DNA from: Photobacterium damselae
GTDB lineage: Bacteria; Pseudomonadota; Gammaproteobacteria; Enterobacterales; Vibrionaceae
Direction: 5' to 3'
DNA: 64,000 bases
Assembly: GCF_003026815.1 (NCBI RefSeq)
Contig: NZ_PYOG01000015.1
Span: 31,052-95,051, forward strand
Position 1 is the first letter of the stretch. Each line of letters starts with the position of its first letter. A model generated the notes under the pieces. It had not been told where the DNA came from, made no database searches, and saw only the letters and a list, made by a program, of their open reading frames with translations. Shown here piece after piece: positions 9,515 through 17,742 of the stretch. Position numbers and translations under genes: made by a program.

Positions 9515-9612
9515 TATAATCCTTCCCTTCGTCGCTGCGTGGGGGTGAGATCCCGAGATAGGCAGTGAATTTAGTTTGGGTTCCCTCTCCCCCAATGACA
9601 AAAAGGTGTAGC
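9515..9612 (+). promoter_or_regulatory. yhhQ promoter and possibly structured 5' leader
   Basis: A perfect TATAAT at 9515-9520 predicts a start near 9527 and an 86-base leader. Within it, GGGG at 9542-9545 plus GAGA at 9547-9550 can pair with TCTCCCCC at 9586-9593, leaving one bulge, and inner CCC (9552-9554) can pair with GGG (9578-9580). An early CCTT is complementary to the AAGG of the ribosome binding site near 9603. I cannot match it to a known riboswitch class, including preQ1. Confidence 0.45.
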
Positions 9613-10332
9613 ATGACAGATCGCTATTCAACCGCCACATCCATTCCGAGCAACATTCAATCTTCTTTTTCTGCAGCACAAAAACAGAAGGCCTTAGGCT
9701 ACTTGGTACTGTTTCACCTATTGGTGATTGCATCGAGTAACTACTTAGTTCAACTGCCTTTTACTGTATTTGGTTTTCACACCACTTGGGGCGCTTTTAC
9801 TTTTCCTTTTATCTTTTTAGCGACCGACTTAACAGTACGTATTTTAGGTGCACCTATGGCGCGTAAAACCGTATTGATGGTGATGATGCCCGCGTTGGTC
9901 ATTTCCTATATTTTATCGGTGCTGTTTTTCCAAGGGGAGTACCAAGGCCTAGCGCATCTTGGTGAGTTTAATTTATTTGTTGCTCGTATCGCGATTGCGA
10001 GCTTTATGGCTTATCTTCTTGGCCAAATTCTGGATGTTTCGGTATTTAACCGTCTGCGTCAATTAAAGCAGTGGTGGATTGCACCAACCTGTTCAACTAT
10101 TTTTGGTAATGCGATTGATACGTTAGCGTTTTTCTCTATCGCGTTTTATCAAAGTCCTGATGCGTTTATGGCTGCGAACTGGACCGAAATTGCTTTGGTC
10201 GATTACAGCTTTAAATTGATTATTAGCTTGGGTCTGTTTGTGCCAATGTATGGTGTGCTACTTAACTACTTAGTCCGTAAGTTAACGACCTTGCCAAGTT
10301 ACAATAACTCACCGCAATCTCAATACAGTTAA
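9613..10332 (+). CDS. yhhQ: Queuosine precursor transporter YhhQ
   Basis: A 239-residue inner-membrane protein of the VUT/ECF family. E. coli YhhQ imports preQ0 and preQ1 for queuosine tRNA modification. The sequence shows about six hydrophobic segments and long stretches shared with E. coli YhhQ, including SSNYLVQLP, GFHTTWGAFTFPFIFLATDL, GQILDVSVFNRLRQ and the final LPMYGVLLN-like region. The ATG at 9613 is chosen because AAAAAGGTG lies about six bases upstream; the longer frame from 9565 adds residues with no homology. A terminator follows directly, so the gene is monocistronic. Confidence 0.93.
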   Translation: MTDRYSTATSIPSNIQSSFSAAQKQKALGYLVLFHLLVIASSNYLVQLPFTVFGFHTTWGAFTFPFIFLATDLTVRILGAPMARKTVLMVMMPALVISYILSVLFFQGEYQGLAHLGEFNLFVARIAIASFMAYLLGQILDVSVFNRLRQLKQWWIAPTCSTIFGNAIDTLAFFSIAFYQSPDAFMAANWTEIALVDYSFKLIISLGLFVPMYGVLLNYLVRKLTTLPSYNNSPQSQYS

Positions 10333-10342
10333 TTGATTGAAT

Positions 10343-10374
10343 AAAGCCGACACTCAATGTCGGCTTTATTTTTA
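10343..10374 (+). terminator. Terminator after yhhQ
   Basis: Perfect ten-base arms AAAGCCGACA and TGTCGGCTTT (10343-10352 and 10358-10367) enclose a five-base loop, followed by ATTTTTA. Confidence 0.9.
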
Positions 10375-10564
10375 AGGGGGGAGGGGAATTTATCATTCGT
10401 ATCTGTGGTGATACTGAGTTATTTAAAATCTTAACAAAGGTTAAGTGCAGTTTTTATTTGGTCTAAATATAGATTTGTTAGGGGTGGTGCTTTATAATAA
10501 TTAAATCGAGTAGCCATTATAGCGACCGATGTATTATCAATAACTTATTGAATTAACATGAAGA

Positions 10565-10816
10565 ATGGTGATGAAAATGATTGAGACAGTTAGTTTTTTA
10601 AAAAAGAATGCTGCCGCTCTTCCTTTATCTGAACCTTTGACGATCACGCAAAATGGCAAACCATCTTATGTTGTGATTTCTTATGAAGAACATGAGCGTA
10701 GAGAGCAAGCTATTGCTATGATGAAAATGCTTAGTTTTGCTGAGTCTGATATCAAACAAGGTCGGACATCGTCAATGGAATCACTAAAGGAAAGGCTGGC
10801 GGCTCGTAAAAGATAG
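10565..10816 (+). CDS. Type II antitoxin, Phd/YefM family
   Basis: An 83-residue protein with the Phd/YefM pattern: N-terminal FLKKNAAALP helix, LTITQNGKPSYVVISYEEHERRE DNA-binding core (about 24-47), and a charged C-terminal tail (KERLAARKR) of the kind that wraps the toxin. It should neutralise the toxin encoded eight bases downstream and bind its own promoter as repressor. Several start codons are possible (10565, 10571, 10577); the ATG GTG ATG AAA ATG run leaves the first residues uncertain. Base composition is AT-rich compared with flanking core genes, consistent with acquisition by transfer. Confidence 0.85.
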   Translation: MVMKMIETVSFLKKNAAALPLSEPLTITQNGKPSYVVISYEEHERREQAIAMMKMLSFAESDIKQGRTSSMESLKERLAARKR

Positions 10817-10824
10817 AGACGCTA

Positions 10825-11169
10825 ATGATTAAAACAAAGCTGGTTTCCTTAAGTACTTTTGAAAATACAACTTTTGATCTTATTGATTACTTTTCACAAT
10901 GGAATGATGAAAATAAGGTCATAGAACGAGTTGAGAATTTAATTGAACAGTTTGAATCTACTGTTTTAGTCCATCCTGAAATGTATCCTATATGCCAAGA
11001 TATAAGAGAATTTTTTGGGATTGTTGATTACCGGATATTCAAATCAGATGGGCTTAAAATTGTATATCGTTATGATGCATCTCATGATGTTATTTATGTT
11101 ATGCTTATGCTTAGTGATAAACAAGATATGCAAAAAATCTTAATAGATTACTGTATTGTTCATAAATAG
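10825..11169 (+). CDS. Type II toxin, RelE/ParE superfamily
   Basis: A 114-residue protein with RelE/ParE-like features: an N-terminal helical pair, then a C-terminal sheet region reading DYRIFKSDGLKIVYRYDASHDVIYVMLML, the usual place for the family's Arg/Lys-rich core. It starts eight bases after the antitoxin stop, a standard two-gene module. Codon use is markedly AT-rich (many AAA, AAT, TAT), unlike yhhQ or polA beside it. Whether it cuts mRNA (RelE) or poisons gyrase (ParE) cannot be told from the sequence. No frameshift is seen, so it could be active. Confidence 0.82.
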   Translation: MIKTKLVSLSTFENTTFDLIDYFSQWNDENKVIERVENLIEQFESTVLVHPEMYPICQDIREFFGIVDYRIFKSDGLKIVYRYDASHDVIYVMLMLSDKQDMQKILIDYCIVHK

Positions 11170-11192
11170 TTAGTGTTCTTGATTTTTAAAGG

Positions 11193-11217
11193 CCGCCTAT
11201 CGAGGCGGTTTTTTCTT
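11193..11217 (+). terminator. Terminator after the toxin-antitoxin pair
   Basis: CCGCCT and AGGCGG arms (11193-11198 and 11203-11208) around ATCG, followed by TTTTTTCTT. Confidence 0.85.
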
Positions 11218-11267
11218 ATCTAGAAGCTTAAAATCCCCAATCCCAATCAATCCCTTATTCAATTAAA

Positions 11268-11318
11268 TGAAAATAATTCTCAACAAATGCTTGCATTGTA
11301 AATGAGAATTGTTATTAT
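11268..11318 (+). promoter_or_regulatory. ryhB promoter with two Fur boxes
   Basis: TTGCAT (11291-11296) and TATTAT (11313-11318), 16 bases apart, form the promoter. TGAGAATTGTTATTA at 11303-11317 overlaps the spacer and -10 region. TGAAAATAATTCTCA at 11268-11282 lies just upstream of the -35. Both fit the 7-1-7 Fur consensus TGATAAT-N-ATTATCA, the upstream one at 13 of 14 positions. Iron-bound Fur should block transcription. Confidence 0.82.
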
Positions 11319-11324
11319 TAAACC

Positions 11325-11489
11325 GCACTCAGGGAGAAGGCGCTAAGTAAGGCTTTTTTCTTTGAAGGCACGACATTGCTCACATTGCTTCCAGTGTACT
11401 TCAGCACGGTTTGTTATTGGTGTAGGGCTGATAACAAAGAACCAATTTTGCTGAGCGGCGTTTCCCAAAGTAACGCCGCTTTTTCTTTT
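11325..11489 (+). ncRNA. ryhB: RyhB iron-responsive small RNA
   Basis: The conserved RyhB core is present: GCACGACATTGCTCACATTG followed by CTTCCAGTGT (about 11368-11398), nearly the same as E. coli RyhB. The predicted start is about seven bases after the Fur-controlled -10. The transcript ends in a strong terminator, nine-base arms AGCGGCGTT and AACGCCGCT (11454-11462, 11472-11480), then TTTTCTTTT. RyhB pairs with mRNAs of iron-using proteins through Hfq and lowers their expression when iron is scarce. At about 165 bases it is longer than the 90-base E. coli form, as reported for Vibrio RyhB. A short ORF crossing it (11376-11561) has no other support. Confidence 0.92.
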
Positions 11490-11536
11490 CTAGCTATCTG
11501 CAATTTTTTACTTTTCTCTTTACCTGACTCCTGCTT

Positions 11537-12102
11537 GATCTTTTACCTCACGATCACCTAACCCTCTTGTTCCATAACTTCAAGATGCTGATTGAGATCC
11601 TCACCTCTGATTAAAATTCAAATTAAACAATGTAGCGCAATAGCACGCTTTTAATTCGTTTAATTTAAGATCATCGGGGGGATTTTGTTGTGATAGATCC
11701 TGTTTGTCGATCACGCTTCAGTGGATAACTTTTGATAGCTCACCGTAAATTAATACTAAATAATCACATTAAAGGCATTATTACTCTGTATTACGAGAGA
11801 GGTGATTGAAATAGCAGCAATTCATTTGGTTTTGGTTGTCTTTAACAACAAATTAGAGGGTTTTTGTGCAGGAAAATAAAGAGTTTTAATTATTTTTCCA
11901 CAAGACTTGATCTTTTTTGGATCGAGGATCTCTAAATTTAACTGTATTTAAGTCATTGAAATATAATAGGGTGGTTAGAAAACGTTGTTCGAAAGTGAAA
12001 AACGATCAAACGGTTAAAATTAAATACTAACAAAGTTATCCACAGATTTAAGGGCGATTTATAGGGTTATCGGTGGGAAAACAGGTTATCCACTGTGGAT
12101 GT
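11537..12102. other. GATC-dense, DnaA-box-rich noncoding region upstream of polA
   Basis: This stretch holds no gene. Ten GATC sites fall between 11537 and 12007 (at 11537, 11552, 11596, 11669, 11696, 11709, 11909, 11920, 11927 and 12004), where about two are expected. DnaA-box-like 9-mers occur at 11720-11728 (minus, TTATCCACT), 11894-11902 (TTTTCCACA), 12036-12044 (perfect TTATCCACA), 12086-12094 (TTATCCACT) and 12094-12102 (minus, weaker). AT-rich DNA separates them. The layout recalls oriC or a DnaA-titration site. Control of polA by DnaA, reported in E. coli, is the most conservative reading. Confidence 0.55.
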
Positions 12103-12254
12103 GATATTTCCTATCGATTCGTGTTAAGGTGGCCAATAAGCTTTTACAATGACGTCTATCTTTGAATTAATGTTAACGTTTTTCGGCTCAAAGTCGGTTA
12201 ATATTGATGATAACAAGCTCTTAATCTGTTTCTCGATAATATAAGCATAATCCT

Positions 12255-15026
12255 ATGGCGACGATTCCTGAAAATCCATTGATCCTTATCGATGGATCCT
12301 CTTATCTATACCGTGCGTACCATGCCGCACCTAATTTCACTAACTCAGAAGGTCAACCTACTGGCGCTGTATATGGTGTGATCAATATGCTTCGTAGCAT
12401 GTTACGCCAGTTTTCAACCGAACATATTGCCGTTATCTTTGATGCCAAAGGTAAGACATTCCGCGATGAGATGTTTGCGGACTATAAAGCGAATCGTCCA
12501 CCAATGCCTGACGATCTTCGTGGTCAGATCGAACCGTTACATGCAGTGATCAAAGCGATGGGCTTACCATTGATCTCTATCTCTGGTGTTGAAGCCGATG
12601 ATGTGATTGGTACGCTAGCAACTCAAGCCTCTAAAGCAGGTATGCCGGTTCTGATCAGTACTGGCGATAAAGATATGGCGCAGTTGGTGGATGAAAATAT
12701 CACTCTGATCAATACCATGACAGATGTTGTGATGGATCCTGCTGGAGTTGTTGAAAAATTTGGTATTGGCCCTGAGCTTATTATCGATTACCTAGCCTTG
12801 ATGGGTGATAAAGTCGATAACATTCCTGGTGTTCCGGGAGTTGGTGAAAAAACGGCAAAAGCACTGTTAACCGGTATTGGTGGTCTGGATGCTTTGTACG
12901 ATCGTTTGGATGAGATCCCAGCTCTTGGTTTCCGTGGCTCAAAAACCATGCCAAAGAAACTGTTGGATAATAAAGAGGGGGCTTACCTTTCTTATCAATT
13001 AGCAACCATTAAACTGGATGTTGAGCTTGATATTACTCCGCAAGAGCTAGTTAAAGCAGAACCTGATGTTGATGAGTTAACTCGTCTATTTGGTCAATTG
13101 CAGTTCCGTCGCTGGTTAGAAGAGATGCTAAGTGGTAGCGATGGTAAAATTGTTGCTGATGAGAAAGCTGCTCAAGCGGTTGCTTCTGAAAAAGTCATTG
13201 CCCCTGTCATTGATCGCAGCGGTTATGAAGTGATTCTAGATCAGAGCCGTTTTGATGCATGGTTAGAGCAATTAAAATCAGCTGAAGCTTTTGCCTTTGA
13301 TACTGAGACAGACAGCTTAGATTATATGGTTGCTAACTTAGTCGGTGTTTCATTTGCAGTGGAAGAGGGCAAAGCTGCTTATGTTCCAGTTGCTCATGAT
13401 TATTTAGATGCGCCAGAGCAGTTAGATCGTGACTGGGTGTTGGCACAGCTTAAGCCATTACTGGAAGATCCTAATCAGGCGAAAATTGGCCAAAATCTAA
13501 AATACGATGCGAGTGTTATTGCTCGTTATGGTATTGAGATGCAAGGTATTAAATACGATACCATGTTGGAATCTTATGTGTATAACAGTGTGGTTGGTCG
13601 TCATGATATGGACAGCTTGGCACTGCGTTATTTAGAGCATAAGAATATCAGCTTTGAAGAAATTGCAGGTAAAGGCAAAGGACAGTTAACCTTCAATCAG
13701 ATCGATCTTGAACAAGCCGGTCCTTATGCGGCAGAAGATGCTGATATTACGTTGCGCCTGCATAATGCGCTTTATCCAAAAGTTTCGGCGGATGAGAAAC
13801 TACTGCATGTATTTAGCGATATTGAAATGCCGCTAGTACCAGTTTTATCACGTATGGAGCGCACTGGTGTTTTGATTGATAGCATGAAGTTAAGTGCTCA
13901 ATCACAAGAGATTGCTCAGCGTTTGGATGAATTAGAAAAACGCGCTTTTGAAATTGCCGATCAAGAGTTTAATTTAAGCTCTCCTAAGCAGTTACAAGCG
14001 ATTCTATTTGAAAAGATGGGTTTACCTGTTCTTAAAAAGACACCATCAGGCACACCATCAACTAATGAAGAAGTACTGCAAGAGCTTGCTCTAGATTACC
14101 CACTGCCAAAGCTTATTTTAGAGTACCGTGGTTTAGCTAAACTGAAATCGACTTACACCGATAAGTTACCAAAAATGGTTAACCCAGCGACAGGTCGAGT
14201 GCATACCTCTTATCACCAAGCGGTTACTGCGACAGGACGTTTATCTTCAAGCGATCCTAACTTGCAAAATATCCCGGTACGTAATGACGAAGGACGTCGT
14301 ATTCGCCAAGCCTTTATTGCGCCACAAGGTTATAAAGTATTGGCAATTGACTACTCTCAGATTGAACTGCGCATTATGGCCCACCTATCTGGTGATAAAG
14401 CCCTGTTGGATGCGTTCTGTCATGGTAAAGATATCCACGCGGCAACAGCTGCTGAGATTTTAGGTCTACCTTTAGATCAAGTATCTAGTGAACAACGCCG
14501 CCGAGCAAAAGCGATCAACTTTGGTTTGATCTATGGCATGAGTGCTTTCGGCTTGGCTAAGCAGCTTGATATGGGCCGTGGTGAAGCGCAAGAGTATATG
14601 AATACTTACTTTGAGCGTTATCCAGGTGTGCTTGAATATATGGAAACCACTCGCACCGTTGCCAGTGAACAAGGTTATGTTGAAACCTTGTTTGGTCGCC
14701 GTCTATATCTACCTGATATTAAATCTCGTAACGGTTTGCGTCGTAAAGCTGCAGAACGTGCTGCGATCAATGCTCCAATGCAAGGTACTGCTGCCGATAT
14801 TATCAAACGCGCGATGGTGCTTGTTGATGAGTGGATAGGTCAGCAAGAATCGGGTCGTGTTCGTCTATTAATGCAAGTGCATGACGAATTGGTATTTGAA
14901 GTACAAGAATCAGAAATTGAATCTGTTGCCCAAGAGATTAAAACTCTTATGGAATCGGCCGCTCAATTGGATGTACCTTTGATTGCTGATATCGGCTATG
15001 GCGAGAACTGGGACCAAGCCCACTAA
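12255..15026 (+). CDS. polA: DNA polymerase I
   Basis: A 923-residue three-domain polymerase that removes RNA primers, fills Okazaki gaps and completes excision repair. Residues 1 to about 300 are the 5'-3' nuclease ([39 protein letters not shown]). About 320-510 is the 3'-5' proofreading domain, with its acidic residues retained ([10 protein letters not shown]), so proofreading is probably active. The polymerase domain carries motif A (DYSQIELR), motif B ([16 protein letters not shown]) and motif C (VHDELVFEV). Length matches E. coli (928). It is flanked by ryhB and spf, as in other vibrios; polA-spf-engB order is shared with E. coli. Confidence 0.98.
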   Translation: MATIPENPLILIDGSSYLYRAYHAAPNFTNSEGQPTGAVYGVINMLRSMLRQFSTEHIAVIFDAKGKTFRDEMFADYKANRPPMPDDLRGQIEPLHAVIKAMGLPLISISGVEADDVIGTLATQASKAGMPVLISTGDKDMAQLVDENITLINTMTDVVMDPAGVVEKFGIGPELIIDYLALMGDKVDNIPGVPGVGEKTAKALLTGIGGLDALYDRLDEIPALGFRGSKTMPKKLLDNKEGAYLSYQLATIKLDVELDITPQELVKAEPDVDELTRLFGQLQFRRWLEEMLSGSDGKIVADEKAAQAVASEKVIAPVIDRSGYEVILDQSRFDAWLEQLKSAEAFAFDTETDSLDYMVANLVGVSFAVEEGKAAYVPVAHDYLDAPEQLDRDWVLAQLKPLLEDPNQAKIGQNLKYDASVIARYGIEMQGIKYDTMLESYVYNSVVGRHDMDSLALRYLEHKNISFEEIAGKGKGQLTFNQIDLEQAGPYAAEDADITLRLHNALYPKVSADEKLLHVFSDIEMPLVPVLSRMERTGVLIDSMKLSAQSQEIAQRLDELEKRAFEIADQEFNLSSPKQLQAILFEKMGLPVLKKTPSGTPSTNEEVLQELALDYPLPKLILEYRGLAKLKSTYTDKLPKMVNPATGRVHTSYHQAVTATGRLSSSDPNLQNIPVRNDEGRRIRQAFIAPQGYKVLAIDYSQIELRIMAHLSGDKALLDAFCHGKDIHAATAAEILGLPLDQVSSEQRRRAKAINFGLIYGMSAFGLAKQLDMGRGEAQEYMNTYFERYPGVLEYMETTRTVASEQGYVETLFGRRLYLPDIKSRNGLRRKAAERAAINAPMQGTAADIIKRAMVLVDEWIGQQESGRVRLLMQVHDELVFEVQESEIESVAQEIKTLMESAAQLDVPLIADIGYGENWDQAH

Positions 15027-15055
15027 GCATTACCACTTCTAATCGTATAAAAAAT

Positions 15056-15087
15056 AATAGCTAGCTGAATCAGTTAGCTATTTTTTT
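15056..15087 (+). terminator. Terminator after polA
   Basis: Arms AATAGCTAGCTG and CAGTTAGCTATT with one G-T pair, a three-base loop, and a run of T to 15087. Confidence 0.88.
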
Positions 15088-15200
15088 GTTAAAAATAACC
15101 GCTTACAAAATTACCATTTGTAAAATTTACTTACGAGAAAGTGAAAAAAAACTACAAATAGGGGTTCCAATATCTGAGCAATTGATATACAGTTAATGAC

Positions 15201-15307
15201 GTAGGGTACAGAGGTAAGATGTTCTATCTTTCAGACCTTTTGTTTCACGTTATTGGATTTGGCTGATTCAGCCGCCCCAGTCTGGTTTTAGACTGGGGCG
15301 TTTTTTA
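15201..15307 (+). ncRNA. spf: Spot 42 small RNA
   Basis: The sequence begins GTAGGGTACAGAGGTAAGAT and continues with TCTATCTTTCAGACCTTTT, virtually identical to E. coli Spot 42 over its first 55 bases. It ends with the GCCCCAGTC / GACTGGGGC terminator and TTTTTTATT. Its place directly after polA is conserved. Spot 42 is an Hfq-binding RNA that represses secondary carbon-source genes, and in E. coli it is itself repressed by CRP-cAMP. No strong CRP palindrome was seen upstream, so the same control here is inference. Confidence 0.95.
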
Positions 15308-15501
15308 TTGGGCCTAATTCCACATTTCTCGCTATATTCCATACCCAATCTACTCTTCTACCATAGTCGCAATTTCTTGCTATTTTTGCTTTTAATCGTT
15401 GAAATATTAGCCATTAATCGCTATTTATTATTGTTAATACTCATATTCTTTCGGTTCTTGTGTGATTTAGATCTGTTTTTGCTCGTTGTTTAGAGTAAAT
15501 A

Positions 15502-15639
15502 CTTTAAATTCTGTGCTGAGCCGTTATAATGAAACTAGCTTCTTGTTCATATTTGTTTTTGGTAGACGGTTTTTATTGCCGGCTAGCCAGCAAATCCATG
15601 AAATAGCCACTCTTAATTGTTGAGAGTGGCTTTTTTTTA
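15502..15639 (+). ncRNA. Probable small RNA between spf and engB
   Basis: A perfect TATAAT (15525-15530) with a weak CTTTAA at 15502-15507 predicts a start near 15537. A strong terminator follows: twelve-base arms beginning AGCCACTCT (15605) and ending AGAGTGGCT (15631) with one G-T pair, then TTTTTTTT. The implied transcript is about 100 bases and has no convincing ORF. It starts about 230 bases downstream of spf. From memory, the sRNA VSsrna24 of Aliivibrio salmonicida lies about 260 bases downstream of spf, so this may be its counterpart; I could not compare sequences. Confidence 0.6.
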
Positions 15640-15898
15640 TCCATTCTCAATGCCTTTCTAAAAAGCCTTTACTCTTCCTTATGTTAATAAAATGTTGTGT
15701 TGCTTTGTTACAGAAATAATATATTTAGCTAAATAAAGGTCGGTAGTTAATTAACCTAGAAAAAGAAGGGGATTAGGATGAGTGTACTGAAAAATAAGTA
15801 TGAAAAGTGACCGAAGTGAGGGTAAATTGCTTGCTTTGATGGGGGAAATCATCGATCCTTTTTGGATAATAAGAAAACCTCCTATTTCTCTCCCCTTG

Positions 15899-15924
15899 CC
15901 CCACCTGCTGGTGGGGAATTTTTA
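15899..15924 (+). terminator. Orphan GC-rich hairpin with T-run
   Basis: Seven-base arms CCCCACC and GGTGGGG around TGCT, then AATTTTTATT, oriented for plus-strand transcripts. No gene precedes it; the stretch 15640-15898 shows only a ten-codon ORF (15778-15810) and no clear promoter. It may end a further unlisted transcript or read-through from the sRNA upstream. Confidence 0.5.
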
Positions 15925-15966
15925 TTGGCTCCATCCATAGAGCCTCAGAATAAGATGCAGACTTAA

Positions 15967-16647
15967 TTACTCTCCTGCATCATACTCTTCGCCAGCTTCC
16001 ATTGCCGCTAGCATTCTTTGGCGCTCAAGCTCTGGGCCAAACCAAGCATCAAGCTTATGACGCACTTGATCAACACCGATGCCTTTAAGTGAAGAGAAAG
16101 CTTCAACTTGTACATCGCCAGCCACATCTGCTAGATCTTTACGAACCTTTAGTACTTGCGCCTTACGAGCACCACTTTTTAATTTATCTGCTTTAGTTAA
16201 TAGCACTAAAACAGGTAAGCCACTTTCAACACCCCAATAGATCATCTGTTGGTCGAGATCTTTTAGTGGGTGACGAATATCCATCAGTACAACTAAACCT
16301 GCAAGGCACTCACGCTTTTGAAGGTATTCACCTAGAGATTTCTGCCATTTGATTTTCATCTCTAGTGGTACTTGAGCAAAACCGTATCCAGGTAAGTCGA
16401 TAAGGTTACAACCTGATTCCACTTCGAACATGTTGATTAGCTGAGTACGACCAGGTGTTTTTGAGGTACGAGCTAAGCTTTTTTGTTCTGTGATGCGGTT
16501 TAGTGCACTCGACTTGCCAGCGTTAGAACGACCAGCAAATGCGATTTCAACACCAGAGTCCTGTGGCAGGTGACGAATGTCTGGGGCACTAGTGATAAAA
16601 TGAGTTTTGCGATAGTTGAGGGGTTGATTCACTGTTAACTCCGTCAA
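15967..16647 (-). CDS. engB: Ribosome biogenesis GTPase EngB (YihA/YsxC)
   Basis: A 226-residue small GTPase of the TrmE-Era-EngA-EngB group that is needed for assembly of the large ribosomal subunit. The G1 loop GRSNAGKSS is at residues 39-47. G2 threonines lie in [12 protein letters not shown]3 reads DLPGYGFA, G4 is TKAD and G5 is FSSLKG. The C-terminus is acidic ([10 protein letters not shown]). Length is slightly above E. coli YihA (210). It is transcribed toward spf, as in E. coli, and diverges from the cytochrome c4 gene. Confidence 0.96.
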   Translation of the reverse strand: MTELTVNQPLNYRKTHFITSAPDIRHLPQDSGVEIAFAGRSNAGKSSALNRITEQKSLARTSKTPGRTQLINMFEVESGCNLIDLPGYGFAQVPLEMKIKWQKSLGEYLQKRECLAGLVVLMDIRHPLKDLDQQMIYWGVESGLPVLVLLTKADKLKSGARKAQVLKVRKDLADVAGDVQVEAFSSLKGIGVDQVRHKLDAWFGPELERQRMLAAMEAGEEYDAGE

Positions 16648-16866
16648 GTCTTTAAGTAGTCGACTGATTACTTTTTGTAAAAAGTGTGTAAAATATATGA
16701 TAAATATGCTTAATCGCTGCTGGTATTGTATACCAAGTTGCTGAGCATTACTTGTGGTACGGAAGCCTCAATACACAAACGATCTTAAGCGCTGAGTTTT
16801 TAAGCTTCATTTATTAGTGTAATTCAAGACTTAAGTCGTTTGAGTAATAACAATAAATGGAATGTC

Positions 16867-17484
16867 ATGAATAAATTAATAGTGATTTTAGGATTACTCG
16901 CCAGTCTCCCTACTTGGGCTCAAGGCGATGTCGCAGCCGGCAAAGCCAAGTCAGTCACCTGTGCCGCTTGTCACGGTGCTGATGGTAATGGCATATTGCC
17001 GCAATACCCTAAGCTTTCAGGTCAACACGCCCCTTACTTAGAAAAACAGCTTCACGATTTCAAACTAGCCATGAGCAGTGGTGGAGAACAAGGCCGAGTA
17101 GATGCTGTGATGGGAGGTATGGTTATGCCCCTCTCCGAGCAGGATATGGCTGATCTTGCCGCTTATTATGCTTCTCTCCCTATCTCTGATAATACCTCTG
17201 CCAAAGCATCCATTCCTATTGGTCAGCAGTTATATCGTTTTGGTGATTCTGAGCGTGGTATTCCCGCCTGTTCTGCTTGCCATGGTCCTCGTGGTGATGG
17301 TACTAGCTTATCGGGATTTCCTAAGATATCGGGTCAGAATGCAGAATACATCCAACTTCAGTTAGAAAAATTCCGTGATGGTCAGCGCGCAAATGATATG
17401 AATGCCATGATGCGCTCGGTTGCCAGTAAGCTTAATGACCAAGAAATTACGGCATTATCGCAGTATGTTGGTGGCTTGCATTAA
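16867..17484 (+). CDS. Cytochrome c4, periplasmic dihaem
   Basis: A 205-residue secreted dihaem cytochrome. The ATG at 16867 gives a clean signal peptide (MNKLIVILGLLASLPTWA, then QGD), so it is chosen over the longer frame from 16840. Two haem-binding motifs are present: CAACH at 32-36 and CSACH near 130. Each is followed by a PKLSGQ or PKISGQ segment and an axial Met (GGMVMPL, NAMMRSVA), the internal duplication that defines cytochrome c4. It carries electrons to terminal oxidases, probably cbb3 or Cu-containing types. Vibrio genomes hold this gene close to polA-spf-engB. Confidence 0.9.
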   Translation: MNKLIVILGLLASLPTWAQGDVAAGKAKSVTCAACHGADGNGILPQYPKLSGQHAPYLEKQLHDFKLAMSSGGEQGRVDAVMGGMVMPLSEQDMADLAAYYASLPISDNTSAKASIPIGQQLYRFGDSERGIPACSACHGPRGDGTSLSGFPKISGQNAEYIQLQLEKFRDGQRANDMNAMMRSVASKLNDQEITALSQYVGGLH

Positions 17485-17575
17485 GCACAATAAAAATTGC
17501 GAGTACAAAAAAGCAGCGTTTTTCACCGCATTTTTACACTTATTCTTGTTGGGAATATCAAATGGCTGATCAGCT

Positions 17576-17595
17576 TGTAAGAGATCTGCCATACA
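17576..17595 (+). promoter_or_regulatory. Possible VarA/UvrY (GacA-type) site upstream of csrB
   Basis: TGTAAG, eight bases, then CATACA, at 17576-17595, about 150 bases before the csrB start. The GacA-family consensus is TGTAAG-N6-CTTACA, so the spacing is two bases long and the second arm has one mismatch. This position is typical for response-regulator activation of csrB genes. Confidence 0.45.
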
Positions 17596-17742
17596 TGCTG
17601 TGAATTTTAACTGAAAAAACACCGTTCAAAAGTGGTGTTATCTTTATAAAACAATTGCTTGTGTATTTAACATGGCATAGCAAGAAAAAATTTGTGACGT
17701 CTGTCAATGGAATAAGAATCCGTTTCAAGTAAATTATGTCTT

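Noticed and set aside
9515..9612. PreQ1 or TPP riboswitch before yhhQ
   Set aside because: Neither the preQ1-I core nor the TPP CTGAGA and CTGATCTGG-type boxes are present, so no known class is claimed.
11376..11561. 61-residue ORF
   Set aside because: It runs through RyhB and its terminator, so it is a chance frame in an RNA gene.
15308..15493. 61-residue hydrophobic ORF after Spot 42
   Set aside because: It starts inside the Spot 42 terminator tail and is Leu/Ile/Phe-rich because the DNA is T-rich; no ribosome binding site.
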